Source of the DNA: Candidatus Heimdallarchaeota archaeon
Lineage (GTDB): Archaea > Asgardarchaeota > Heimdallarchaeia > Heimdallarchaeales > Kariarchaeaceae
Direction: 5' to 3'
Length of the DNA stretch: 19,732 nt
Assembly: GCA_022574115.1 (NCBI GenBank)
Contig: JACZSS010000002.1
Span: forward strand, 1 to 19,732
Below are positions 13,945 through 19,359 of this stretch, one piece after another; the first letter of the stretch is position 1; each line of letters starts with the position of its first letter. The notes beneath the pieces are model-generated. The model was not told the origin of the DNA. It worked only from the letters and a program-made list of their open reading frames with translations, and did no database searches. The position numbers and the translations under genes are program-made.

Positions 13945-14805
13945 ATGACTGCTGAGAGTACTACTCTAGAGAGAGAGAGTAGTACTACTCAGACTAATAT
14001 GGCCATCAAATCTTTGATGGAGGATGTTGGGATATTAAGGGAAGAAGGATTTTTGAATGGAGAGAGTCTGTCTGTTGGTTTAATCAAAGAATTCGGTACT
14101 GATTTTTTCAGTGAAAATAAACAGGAATCAGAGCTAAGAATAGTACTCTCGAGATATCCAAAAATCGTCAAGACAATTAACAATTTGCGAATCATTCATA
14201 AGACAAGATTAATTGATGCTTATGGCTATCATCAGACCCAAGTTAAAGCGGTACTTGATACTCTAGAACTACTGGGATTGGTGACAATGATTACCTATAC
14301 GGGTAAGAGTCGCAAACAGAACGTACTTTTTCCTTATTTAACGCGGGATTGTAGTGACAATGATGTTCAACAGTATATGAAGGCATTCTTGAAGAAGGAT
14401 GGGGCCTGGTTTGAGAAACAAGAGCAGCGGGATGAACCGAAGAAGAAGAGCACACCACAAGACGTGGTTAATTTTGGCATTGAGGTATCTGAGTTATCCA
14501 AGGAAGCACGCGACAGCAAGGATCCTGAGATCAATGAGCAGGCTGCGGCCTTTATTTTGTCGGAAGAATTCCAGGATCTGAAGCGGGCGCAGGAGCAGGT
14601 GGAGGAGCAACTGGAGAGTAACAAATTGACGGAGCGACAATATGCACCGTTACTGCACCGCTTGCAGGTGAAGTATGCCAAGCTGCTGGTTAAACATGGC
14701 AGCAGGACCAAGCGACTGGTGAAGATCATGAATGAGCAGTACCCGGCGTTGAATGCTACGCTGGCGCTGAAGTTGATTGAGGTCAGGGACGAGGGTAAGC
14801 CATGA
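13945..14805 (+). CDS. Winged-helix protein heading the non-structural operon
   Basis: The 286-residue protein has a Ser/Thr-rich start, a helical region, a winged helix at about 85-132 (HKTRLIDAYGYHQTQVKAV then LDTLELLGLV and a YTGKSRKQNVLF wing), a charged linker, and a coiled coil at about 195-240 (DLKRAQEQVEEQLESNKLTE), ending basic. It could be the operon regulator or a DNA-end/replication-site binding protein. Base composition changes near 14380: the first half is AT-rich like the control region and the second half uses G/C-rich third positions like the genes downstream. This suggests a fusion or mosaic. Translation starts at an ATG with GGAGG 11 bases upstream. Confidence 0.75.
   Translation: MTAESTTLERESSTTQTNMAIKSLMEDVGILREEGFLNGESLSVGLIKEFGTDFFSENKQESELRIVLSRYPKIVKTINNLRIIHKTRLIDAYGYHQTQVKAVLDTLELLGLVTMITYTGKSRKQNVLFPYLTRDCSDNDVQQYMKAFLKKDGAWFEKQEQRDEPKKKSTPQDVVNFGIEVSELSKEARDSKDPEINEQAAAFILSEEFQDLKRAQEQVEEQLESNKLTERQYAPLLHRLQVKYAKLLVKHGSRTKRLVKIMNEQYPALNATLALKLIEVRDEGKP
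13952..13992 (+). repeat. Long inverted repeat / hairpin inside the first codons of the operon
   Basis: CTGAGAGTACTACTCT (13952-13967) pairs with AGAGTAGTACTACTCAG (13976-13992) around an AGAGAGAG loop; only the AG/TAG interior differs. The right arm contains a perfect 14-bp palindrome GAGTAGTACTACTC (13977-13990). It begins seven bases after the start codon, so RNA folding could block early elongation or initiation, or the DNA could be an operator. It explains the repeated peptide ESTTLERESSTT. Confidence 0.75.
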
Positions 14806-14975
14806 GTGAAATAAAGAAATACCGGTGTAATATGTGTCGAGGTGACAATCCGAGGATATTTCAGGTGTTCGATCGTAAAGCGGTGATTATTCATCACCTG
14901 GATGACCATAGGGGCAATTTGATGTTTTTGTCGGATGCTGACCTTAAGATGATGATCACGGAGGTTGAGCCATGA
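14802..14975 (+). CDS. C2H2-type zinc-finger mini-protein
   Basis: This 57-residue protein (MSEIKKYRCNMCRGD...IIHHLDDH...) has a C9-x2-C12 knuckle and His31/His32/His36. That is C-x2-C-x18-H-x4-H, wider than a classical finger but plausible for zinc. Nucleic-acid or protein binding is the natural guess. The ATGA start overlaps the previous gene and the stop overlaps the next. Confidence 0.7.
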   Translation: MSEIKKYRCNMCRGDNPRIFQVFDRKAVIIHHLDDHRGNLMFLSDADLKMMITEVEP

Positions 14976-15142
14976 CTACGGATATTGTCCTGAAGCGGGA
15001 TCATACGGGCAGGATCCTGTATCCAGGTGCTGCCATGCGGGAAGGGGATTACCAGCAGTTTGTCAGGTATATGACTGCTTGGAAGTATGATATATTAACC
15101 AGACGAAGAAGAAATACCAAAAACAAGGAGAAGAAACCATGA
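14972..15142 (+). CDS. Small basic protein of unknown function
   Basis: This 56-residue protein begins with a short strand-rich part (TDIVLKRDHTGRILYPG), has one helix (EGDYQQFVRYMTAWKYDIL) and a very basic tail (RRRRNTKNKEKK) that could bind nucleic acid. It has no Cys. Its reality rests on ATGA overlaps at both ends and on a natural-looking composition. I recognise no family. Confidence 0.6.
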   Translation: MTTDIVLKRDHTGRILYPGAAMREGDYQQFVRYMTAWKYDILTRRRRNTKNKEKKP

Positions 15143-15342
15143 TAGATGATTATGATCAATCAATGAAGAATGAGCAGATACACAAGTGTGTCTGGGACCC
15201 ATGCGGTAACGAACCAAACTACCGCCTGGATGACAGCGGCAACTTACACTATACTGGTAGGTGGCTGATCCAGTTCTACTGCTACGGCTGTCAGACAACC
15301 AGGAACCGGACGGTTAATGTTGGTGGGGTCAGAGAGGAATGA
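15139..15342 (+). CDS. Zinc-ribbon-like mini-protein
   Basis: This 67-residue protein has two Cys pairs, C17-x4-C22 and C48-x2-C51, separated by 25 residues with a strand-rich NLHYTGRWLIQFYCYGC. This suits a zinc ribbon. A GGAG ribosome binding site lies about ten bases before the ATG, which also overlaps the previous stop as ATGA. Function is unknown. Confidence 0.7.
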   Translation: MIDDYDQSMKNEQIHKCVWDPCGNEPNYRLDDSGNLHYTGRWLIQFYCYGCQTTRNRTVNVGGVREE

Positions 15343-15515
15343 GCGAGCAAAAGAAGTTTTACCCGCGTATTATTAGGGCTTTCGAAGAACGCTGTGCAGA
15401 ATGCAACAGGAAGACTGATGAAATGATTATGTTTGTGAGCCTTCTGTTTTGTCATTTCTGCGCTCATGAATTGGGTGCAACCATCATGAAAGTGGCGGAG
15501 GAGATAGAGGAATGA
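15339..15515 (+). CDS. Double-CxxC zinc-binding mini-protein
   Basis: In 58 residues there are C19-x2-C22 and C38-x2-C41 followed by His43, a four-Cys site. A hydrophobic stretch (EMIMFVSLLFCHFCAHEL) lies between and within the pairs, and an acidic helix ends the protein. It is coupled by ATGA overlaps on both sides. No family is recognised. Confidence 0.68.
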   Translation: MSEQKKFYPRIIRAFEERCAECNRKTDEMIMFVSLLFCHFCAHELGATIMKVAEEIEE

Positions 15516-15649
15516 GCACCGAAAAACCAACAGAAAAACCGTACGATGGATTCTGCGACAATTGCAAGACGATGTTCTTGAACTGCACATTTAATTATTG
15601 TCCAAAATGTGGGCATCCAATAATCGCACATCCGAGGGATGAGGAATGA
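15512..15649 (+). CDS. Zinc-ribbon mini-protein
   Basis: This 45-residue protein is almost entirely a zinc ribbon: C15-x2-C18 and C30-x2-C33 (FCDNCKT ... YCPKCGHP), with an extra Cys25. The C-P-x-C-G-x-P turn is typical of rubredoxin-like knuckles in archaeal ribbons. It lies directly before the Cas4-like nuclease and overlaps it by four bases, so the two may act together. Confidence 0.68.
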   Translation: MSTEKPTEKPYDGFCDNCKTMFLNCTFNYCPKCGHPIIAHPRDEE

Positions 15650-16662
15650 GTAATACTAACAAGACCACAATCAAGACCTCGACCCATGAGATCGAGGAGC
15701 TACATAACAAGCTTGTGGAGGCACGCAATCTAGGGCATACCTATATTCCACTCATGGGTGAGTGGCGAGCGTCTGGACTACCCTACTGTGGCCGCAAGCA
15801 GATACTGAACAAACAACCGGAATGGGTTTGGTTACAGACAGTAGACCTAGAATATGGAGAATATGGGGAATCGGATCCTATAAAATTTTGGGAGCAATTC
15901 GCCGAGTCTCAACCAGAAAATAACGGGTATGGATCCGCACTCGCTGGCAACTTCATTCATGCCCAGGTGCAGGATATCATCAAAGATTGGCCGGAGATAC
16001 TGACCATTGAGCCGATGATCTACAAGGAATTCTACATGGACGGTAAACTGACCTTCACTGTCAAGGGACATGTGGATATACTGATCAATTTTCCCTCTGG
16101 AATTGCGATCATAGATATCAAAACCTGGAACCATGCGATCGACAGGATAACCGGGGATAACAAGTATGACATGCGTAAGTATCTCTACAGGAAGAATGAG
16201 CATCTTGATCAATTGAGTATCTACATGGGTATCATGGGTATCAAGACGGGATATCTGTGGTATCTCAACCGTAATGATGGCGAGCCGTATTTCACCAAGC
16301 TACAGCAGGAAGAAGCTGAGAAACGCTTTGCGGGGATGATGGCCAAGGCTGCGGAATTGACCATCCATGAGATCGAACAGACGCTACCCGATAAATTGCC
16401 TGATGAGTATGGCCGGGACAATTTGAAACAGAAAAACTGGCAGTGTAGCAATAAGGTGATGCAATGCCGTTTCTTTGGGTTCTGCTTTCCTACCAAACTA
16501 AAGAAAGTTGGGTCGGGCATCCGTGATGATATTGATGTGGTCACTGATTTTGCAGGGGCTTTGGAAGAATCCCGCAGGGATGCGAGAGCAGGGAGGATTC
16601 AGGATTGGGTACCGATGGCTGAAAAGCTGCCGGGTCAGACCCAACTGGAGGAATACGAATGA
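15646..16662 (+). CDS. Cas4/RecB-family PD-(D/E)XK nuclease with a probable 4Fe-4S cluster
   Basis: This 338-residue protein is probably a DNA exonuclease or end-processing enzyme. The active-site set is complete: His105 (GNFIH), Asp144 (KGHVD), Asp157-x-Lys159 (IIDIKTW) and the Gln189-x3-Tyr193 of the QLSIY motif. Cys48 (LPYCGR) and the C-terminal Cys267, Cys274 and Cys280 (C-x6-C-x5-C) make a one-plus-three arrangement that holds a 4Fe-4S cluster in Cas4 and AddB. Length exceeds Cas4 (about 200) because of N-terminal and mid-protein extensions. No cas1 or CRISPR is present. Likely uses are recombination, genome-end processing or interference with host DNA. It is the only clear enzyme of the plus operon. 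Confidence 0.82.
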   Translation: MSNTNKTTIKTSTHEIEELHNKLVEARNLGHTYIPLMGEWRASGLPYCGRKQILNKQPEWVWLQTVDLEYGEYGESDPIKFWEQFAESQPENNGYGSALAGNFIHAQVQDIIKDWPEILTIEPMIYKEFYMDGKLTFTVKGHVDILINFPSGIAIIDIKTWNHAIDRITGDNKYDMRKYLYRKNEHLDQLSIYMGIMGIKTGYLWYLNRNDGEPYFTKLQQEEAEKRFAGMMAKAAELTIHEIEQTLPDKLPDEYGRDNLKQKNWQCSNKVMQCRFFGFCFPTKLKKVGSGIRDDIDVVTDFAGALEESRRDARAGRIQDWVPMAEKLPGQTQLEEYE

Positions 16663-16847
16663 GCCAGTGGAAAATTGAACCTAAACACACCTGTGTTATG
16701 AAACCTGAAGGAATAACCGTTTTCTATTCATGGCTGTGGAAGAAGTGGGTGGTTAAAACCTCACAAGGTCTGTTTACTCAGAATGGTGCAGGTGACATTT
16801 ACACCAATTGTCCTTACTGCTCTAAATCCCTGGAGGCGTTTGAATGA
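16659..16847 (+). CDS. Small Cys-containing, zinc-ribbon-like protein
   Basis: This 62-residue protein has Cys12 (HTCVM) and a C51-x2-C54 knuckle (NCPYCSKS); His10 could be the fourth ligand. Between these lies a Trp/Lys-rich strand region (YSWLWKKWVVKT). It overlaps the nuclease stop by four bases. Function is unknown; it may be a partner of the nuclease. Confidence 0.65.
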   Translation: MSQWKIEPKHTCVMKPEGITVFYSWLWKKWVVKTSQGLFTQNGAGDIYTNCPYCSKSLEAFE

Positions 16848-17128
16848 CCGAGATATCCAAGCAACTCAAGCGTGATCTCAGGCAGGCCAAACACGCCGAT
16901 CATTTCTCCTATGCCATATATTCCGCGGGTAATCAGCCACATGTGATTGCCAGTGAACTCGCAGGTTGGCAGGGATTTCATGGTGTTAAGCGCTCAAAAT
17001 TCAGGATGGAGGTGGCACTGGTGCTGTTGAAACTGAAGCAGAAATGGCAAGCAGAAGCCAGGGATGAGATTTTATTGATGGGCACTGAGGCACTGCTGAT
17101 CAAAGCACGGGAGGCCGCTGATCGATAA
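16844..17128 (+). CDS. Helical protein of unknown function
   Basis: This 94-residue protein has basic helices (KQLKRDLRQAKHADHFSYAI; RSKFRMEVALVLLKLKQKWQ) and no Cys. The central ASELAGWQGFHGVKRSKF may be a DNA- or RNA-binding turn. The ATG overlaps the previous stop as ATGA, and the TAA overlaps the next possible ATG as TAATG. I recognise no family. Confidence 0.65.
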   Translation: MTEISKQLKRDLRQAKHADHFSYAIYSAGNQPHVIASELAGWQGFHGVKRSKFRMEVALVLLKLKQKWQAEARDEILLMGTEALLIKAREAADR

Positions 17129-17385
17129 TGTGTTACTGGTTCAGGATTATGGTAATAGTTCCCTCGAAGAATGGCAATAGCTCCCGGAGAGATCAGATGA
17201 GTACCGAGGAGCGACACCTCCATTTCAGGTGTGCTGGGTGTAACCTGAAGATATCATTATGCTTGTTGTATCCCTATGAGGATGGATCGTTCCACTGGTT
17301 TCATTGTGGTGCTTGCAGGTATAATCTGGTGAGCTGGGCATTCGACTCGACGTTTGATCAATCGATCGAGGGTGTGACTGCATGA
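17128..17385 (+). CDS. Four-Cys zinc-ribbon protein (start uncertain)
   Basis: The zinc ribbon is clear: CAGC and CGAC, which are C12-x2-C15 and C37-x2-C40 counted from the internal ATG, separated by a strand-rich loop. Two starts compete. The ATG at 17128 overlaps the previous stop (TAATG) and gives 85 residues. The ATG at 17197 has a GGAGA nine bases upstream and gives a clean 62-residue ribbon (MSTEERHLHFRC). The extra 23 residues look unstructured. I list the longer form because it keeps the coupling seen at every other junction, but translation may begin at both. Confidence 0.6.
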   Translation: MCYWFRIMVIVPSKNGNSSRRDQMSTEERHLHFRCAGCNLKISLCLLYPYEDGSFHWFHCGACRYNLVSWAFDSTFDQSIEGVTA

Positions 17386-17714
17386 GTGTTATGTGTCTCA
17401 TTTGTGATGGTTCACATCACGAAACAGATCACAAATCATTAGGTCAACAACAGGTGGAATCTGCATATGATAATTCTCTTTTACCTGAAGATGAACAAAC
17501 ACCAATTCATTTTCAGGGATATCACCCGAATACGGATTATCTTTGTCAGACTAATAGCGCTAGTAAAACCATTACGCATTTAGGTTTGAGGTCATATCAA
17601 TTTGTAGTGAATTGTAAGCCTTGTCTTGACGTAGCTAATCAAGAACTTGAGGTTTATCGAGAGGGTTGTTATTGTTCTAAGTGTAGTTCTAAGCGTAAGG
17701 GTGTGACTGTATGA
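17382..17714 (+). CDS. Multi-Cys protein, three zinc knuckles, AT-rich gene
   Basis: This 110-residue protein has C5-x2-C8 followed by His12/13/17, C78-x2-C81, and C96/C98/C101 at the end, plus Cys55. That is enough for two or three zinc sites. The gene is richer in A and T than the genes just before it, suggesting separate acquisition. ATGA overlaps tie it to both neighbours. A host-factor mimic is possible but unproven. Confidence 0.62.
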   Translation: MSVMCLICDGSHHETDHKSLGQQQVESAYDNSLLPEDEQTPIHFQGYHPNTDYLCQTNSASKTITHLGLRSYQFVVNCKPCLDVANQELEVYREGCYCSKCSSKRKGVTV

Positions 17715-17869
17715 GAAAATCAAGAAACTCAACGATACGTAAATTTCATCTGAGGTTTGGGTTCTTTACTATTGACCTTCGATTTGGTAGGGGATATTTC
17801 GGTCGATTCTACCTCCATTTTGAAATAACCAAACATATGGTTGGTTGGCACAGCAGGGTGATTGAATGA
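17711..17869 (+). CDS. Very basic aromatic mini-protein
   Basis: This 52-residue protein is rich in Arg, Phe, Tyr and Gly (IRKFHLRFGFFTIDLRFGRG, then YFGRFYLHFEIT), has no Cys, and seems made of short amphipathic strands. Net charge is strongly positive. It could bind nucleic acid or a membrane. Evidence for translation is the ATGA coupling at both ends. Family unknown. Confidence 0.55.
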   Translation: MRKSRNSTIRKFHLRFGFFTIDLRFGRGYFGRFYLHFEITKHMVGWHSRVIE

Positions 17870-17979
17870 GTCAACACAACGATAAACCTGAGGTGGATAG
17901 ACGTAACCAAAAAGGGTTTCGGGGGCGAAGCCTTAGCGTCACCGAAGGGTCGTTATTGTGTTGGGGTGAGCAGAAATGA
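17866..17979 (+). CDS. 37-residue hydrophilic micro-protein
   Basis: The product starts MSQHNDKPEVDRRNQKGFRG and ends LLCWGEQK. Its early part is charged and probably disordered. It continues the overlap chain (ATGA at both ends), which is the main reason to accept it. The DNA is unusually G-rich here (GGGTTTCGGGGGCGAAGCC), unlike its neighbours. Confidence 0.45.
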   Translation: MSQHNDKPEVDRRNQKGFRGRSLSVTEGSLLCWGEQK

Positions 17980-18206
17980 TCATTCTGATACGGGACTCGT
18001 ATTTTATCCATGTCAACGGCTCAAGTTTGCCAAGCAAATCAGGGGATCGCACCTATAGCGATAGTTACGAGTGCAGGTTCTGTGAGTGGAAAACTGCCAA
18101 GTTTGATTGGTTAGTCCTACACCAACGAGCAATTGTTCTATTCAGTGGAGTGCAGATCTGTCCAGTGGAAGAACCGAAGAATCCACTCAAGGGGATATTG
18201 GGATGA
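17976..18206 (+). CDS. CCH-type zinc-knuckle protein
   Basis: This 76-residue protein has C33-x2-C36-x12-H49 (YECRFCEWKTAKFDWLVLH) with a further Cys62 that may complete a site. It reads like a single-finger domain with an N-terminal strand (MIILIRDSYFIHV). It starts in ATGA and ends in ATGA, within the gene train. Function is unknown. Confidence 0.6.
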   Translation: MIILIRDSYFIHVNGSSLPSKSGDRTYSDSYECRFCEWKTAKFDWLVLHQRAIVLFSGVQICPVEEPKNPLKGILG

Positions 18207-18376
18207 CTTCGCGTAGTTTAGGCACTAACCACAAAGACAGTAATTTCATTACTGATTCTTTAGAGAAACAAGTCGAAGAGCTGACTGATAAAGTATCTGT
18301 ACTGCTCGATAGAATTAATAGTTTGCACGAACGCATTACGAGGCACGTTCTAGAAGAAGGGAGGCATAATATTTGA
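18203..18376 (+). CDS. Short coiled-coil protein
   Basis: This 57-residue protein is mainly one coiled coil (SLEKQVEELTDKVSVLLDRI and on to ITRHVLEE). I chose the ATG at 18203 because it overlaps the previous stop as ATGA; the frame is open further upstream but there it reads low-complexity antisense-type sequence. The first 11 codons are nearly those of the next gene (MTSRS/T...T.HK). It ends in a TTGA overlap. Confidence 0.55.
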   Translation: MTSRSLGTNHKDSNFITDSLEKQVEELTDKVSVLLDRINSLHERITRHVLEEGRHNI

Positions 18377-18540
18377 CTTCGCGTACAGTACCAACCATAC
18401 ACAAATGTGAGCTTTGCAAACGGGTAATCGATCCAGATAATCATCTGTTTGTCCGAGATGTTAATAAAAAAGATTATCCGAAAAATCCTTATGAGTACTA
18501 TTATTGTGATTCCGTTTGTATGGAGGATGATTGGAGTTAA
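18373..18540 (+). CDS. Four-Cys zinc mini-protein with TTG start
   Basis: This 55-residue protein carries C12-x2-C15 (KCELCKR) and C45-x3-C49 (YCDSVC) with 29 residues between. The layout resembles short Cys-rich modules that bind one zinc. The start is TTG inside a TTGA overlap; the first residues (TSRTVPTIHK) copy those of the gene before. It ends TAATG. It is too short for standard gene callers but consistent with the chain. Confidence 0.6.
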   Translation: MTSRTVPTIHKCELCKRVIDPDNHLFVRDVNKKDYPKNPYEYYYCDSVCMEDDWS

Positions 18541-18752
18541 TGAGTAAAGACAGTCAGTTAACCCAGGATATACGCGATAAAGCAGTGTTCTACTGCTTCG
18601 ATCACGACAAGGTGATAGTGACCACACCCGGCAATTTTCCCACACATGAGGCAGCTTGTAGAATTGTTCCTTTTGATAATTCGATGGTTTTGGAACACAG
18701 AGAATTATATCATAAGATTTGGTTAAGGATAGCTGATGAGGTGATTGAATGA
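18540..18752 (+). CDS. Small protein of unknown function
   Basis: This 70-residue protein (MSKDSQLTQDIRDKAVFYCF...) has an N-terminal amphipathic stretch, a central strand pair (KVIVTTPGNFPTHEAAC) and a C-terminal helix (HRELYHKIWLRIADEVIE). Two Cys are present but not paired as a knuckle. The TAATG and ATGA overlaps support it. The start is the ATG at 18540 in the TAATG. Confidence 0.55.
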   Translation: MSKDSQLTQDIRDKAVFYCFDHDKVIVTTPGNFPTHEAACRIVPFDNSMVLEHRELYHKIWLRIADEVIE

Positions 18753-18988
18753 CTAGATCAGCGAATCCGGCGGCTGATCGGGCGACTCAGGGGATAGCTG
18801 AATTACTCCGTGATTATCAACAGACAAATACCCGGCTTCAACGACTAGTTGCAAGATACGAAGCAATGCTAGATCATCGGGCACGTCGCCACCTATCGCC
18901 ACCCGATGGAGTAACCACACCTTCCACCTCTCAATTGACAAGGCCTGCTGTAGATCCACATCAATCTGTCTCAGCCGGGCCTCACTAA
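18749..18988 (+). CDS. Last gene of the train, antisense to the RHH gene
   Basis: The 79-residue frame starts in an ATGA overlap and has a helical first half (AELLRDYQQTNTRLQRLVARYEAML) and a Pro/Thr/Ser/His-rich second half. Almost all of it, 236 bases, lies antisense to the end of the RHH gene at 18753-19253. The coupling and the helix favour a real gene, while the second half looks like antisense read-through. It could also be a truncated end of the operon. Confidence 0.4.
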   Translation: MTRSANPAADRATQGIAELLRDYQQTNTRLQRLVARYEAMLDHRARRHLSPPDGVTTPSTSQLTRPAVDPHQSVSAGPH

Positions 18989-19253
18989 CCACCGGAGCAA
19001 TGACCTGCTGAAACTCAGCCATAAATTCCCGCATCATGTTACTCTGATCAGACTCTGCCATCCCCTCTGATATCAATCGTGGTATCAATTCCTCAAACGT
19101 CTCGACGATATCTACCCTAGCTAATTTTTCTTCAAGTGCTATGGTAACGAAATCCTTAATAGTCATCTTGGTGCGTCGTTTATTGGAGATACGATCGTAT
19201 ATTAGCAGAGGGATGGATACAATGATTTTCTTCTCAGACATTGAATGTGACAC
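18753..19253 (-). CDS. Ribbon-helix-helix DNA-binding protein with a C-terminal helical domain
   Basis: The 166-residue protein starts with an RHH-like unit: strand KKIIVSIPLLIYDRI (8-22), a KRRTK turn, then helix TIKDFVTIALEEKLARV (31-47). About 110 mostly helical residues follow, ending with a Pro-rich tail. RHH proteins dimerise on inverted repeats and mostly repress. The start may be the GTG at 19253 or the ATG at 19241; a TATA-like box at 19279-19287 would give a nearly leaderless message. It is convergent with the plus operon and overlaps its last gene. Confidence 0.72.
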   Translation of the reverse strand: MSHSMSEKKIIVSIPLLIYDRISNKRRTKMTIKDFVTIALEEKLARVDIVETFEELIPRLISEGMAESDQSNMMREFMAEFQQVIAPVVSEARLRQIDVDLQQALSIERWKVWLLHRVAIGGDVPDDLALLRILQLVVEAGYLSVDNHGVIQLSPESPDQPPDSLI

Positions 19254-19278
19254 AGATTATACGATGAATATATCTTTA

Positions 19279-19287
19279 CTTAAATAA
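19279..19287 (-). promoter_or_regulatory. TATA-like box for the right RHH gene
   Basis: On the minus strand, TTATTTAAG is centred 30 bases before the GTG at 19253. The archaeal spacing of about 26 bases from TATA to start site puts transcription at about 19257. Another AT-rich box (19341-19349) lies further upstream and could also serve. Confidence 0.4.
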
Positions 19288-19359
19288 CAATATAGAAACT
19301 TCGCAGATTGCTCGTGCTATATGTAGAGATCCCATACTCTTATTTAAATGAAACCATAT

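Noticed and set aside
14367..14909. Long minus-strand frame (180 codons) opposite the winged-helix gene
   Set aside because: It is antisense to a well-supported gene, Cys/Ser-rich in the way reversed acidic-helix codons are, and has no coupling or promoter.
15847..16544. Two minus-strand frames opposite the Cas4-like nuclease
   Set aside because: The plus-strand nuclease has complete catalytic motifs; the antisense peptides show none.
17171..17200. Nine-codon frame ending in ATGA at the internal start of the zinc-ribbon gene
   Set aside because: It resembles a coupling mini-ORF but is too short, and it lies within the longer in-frame version of the zinc-ribbon gene.
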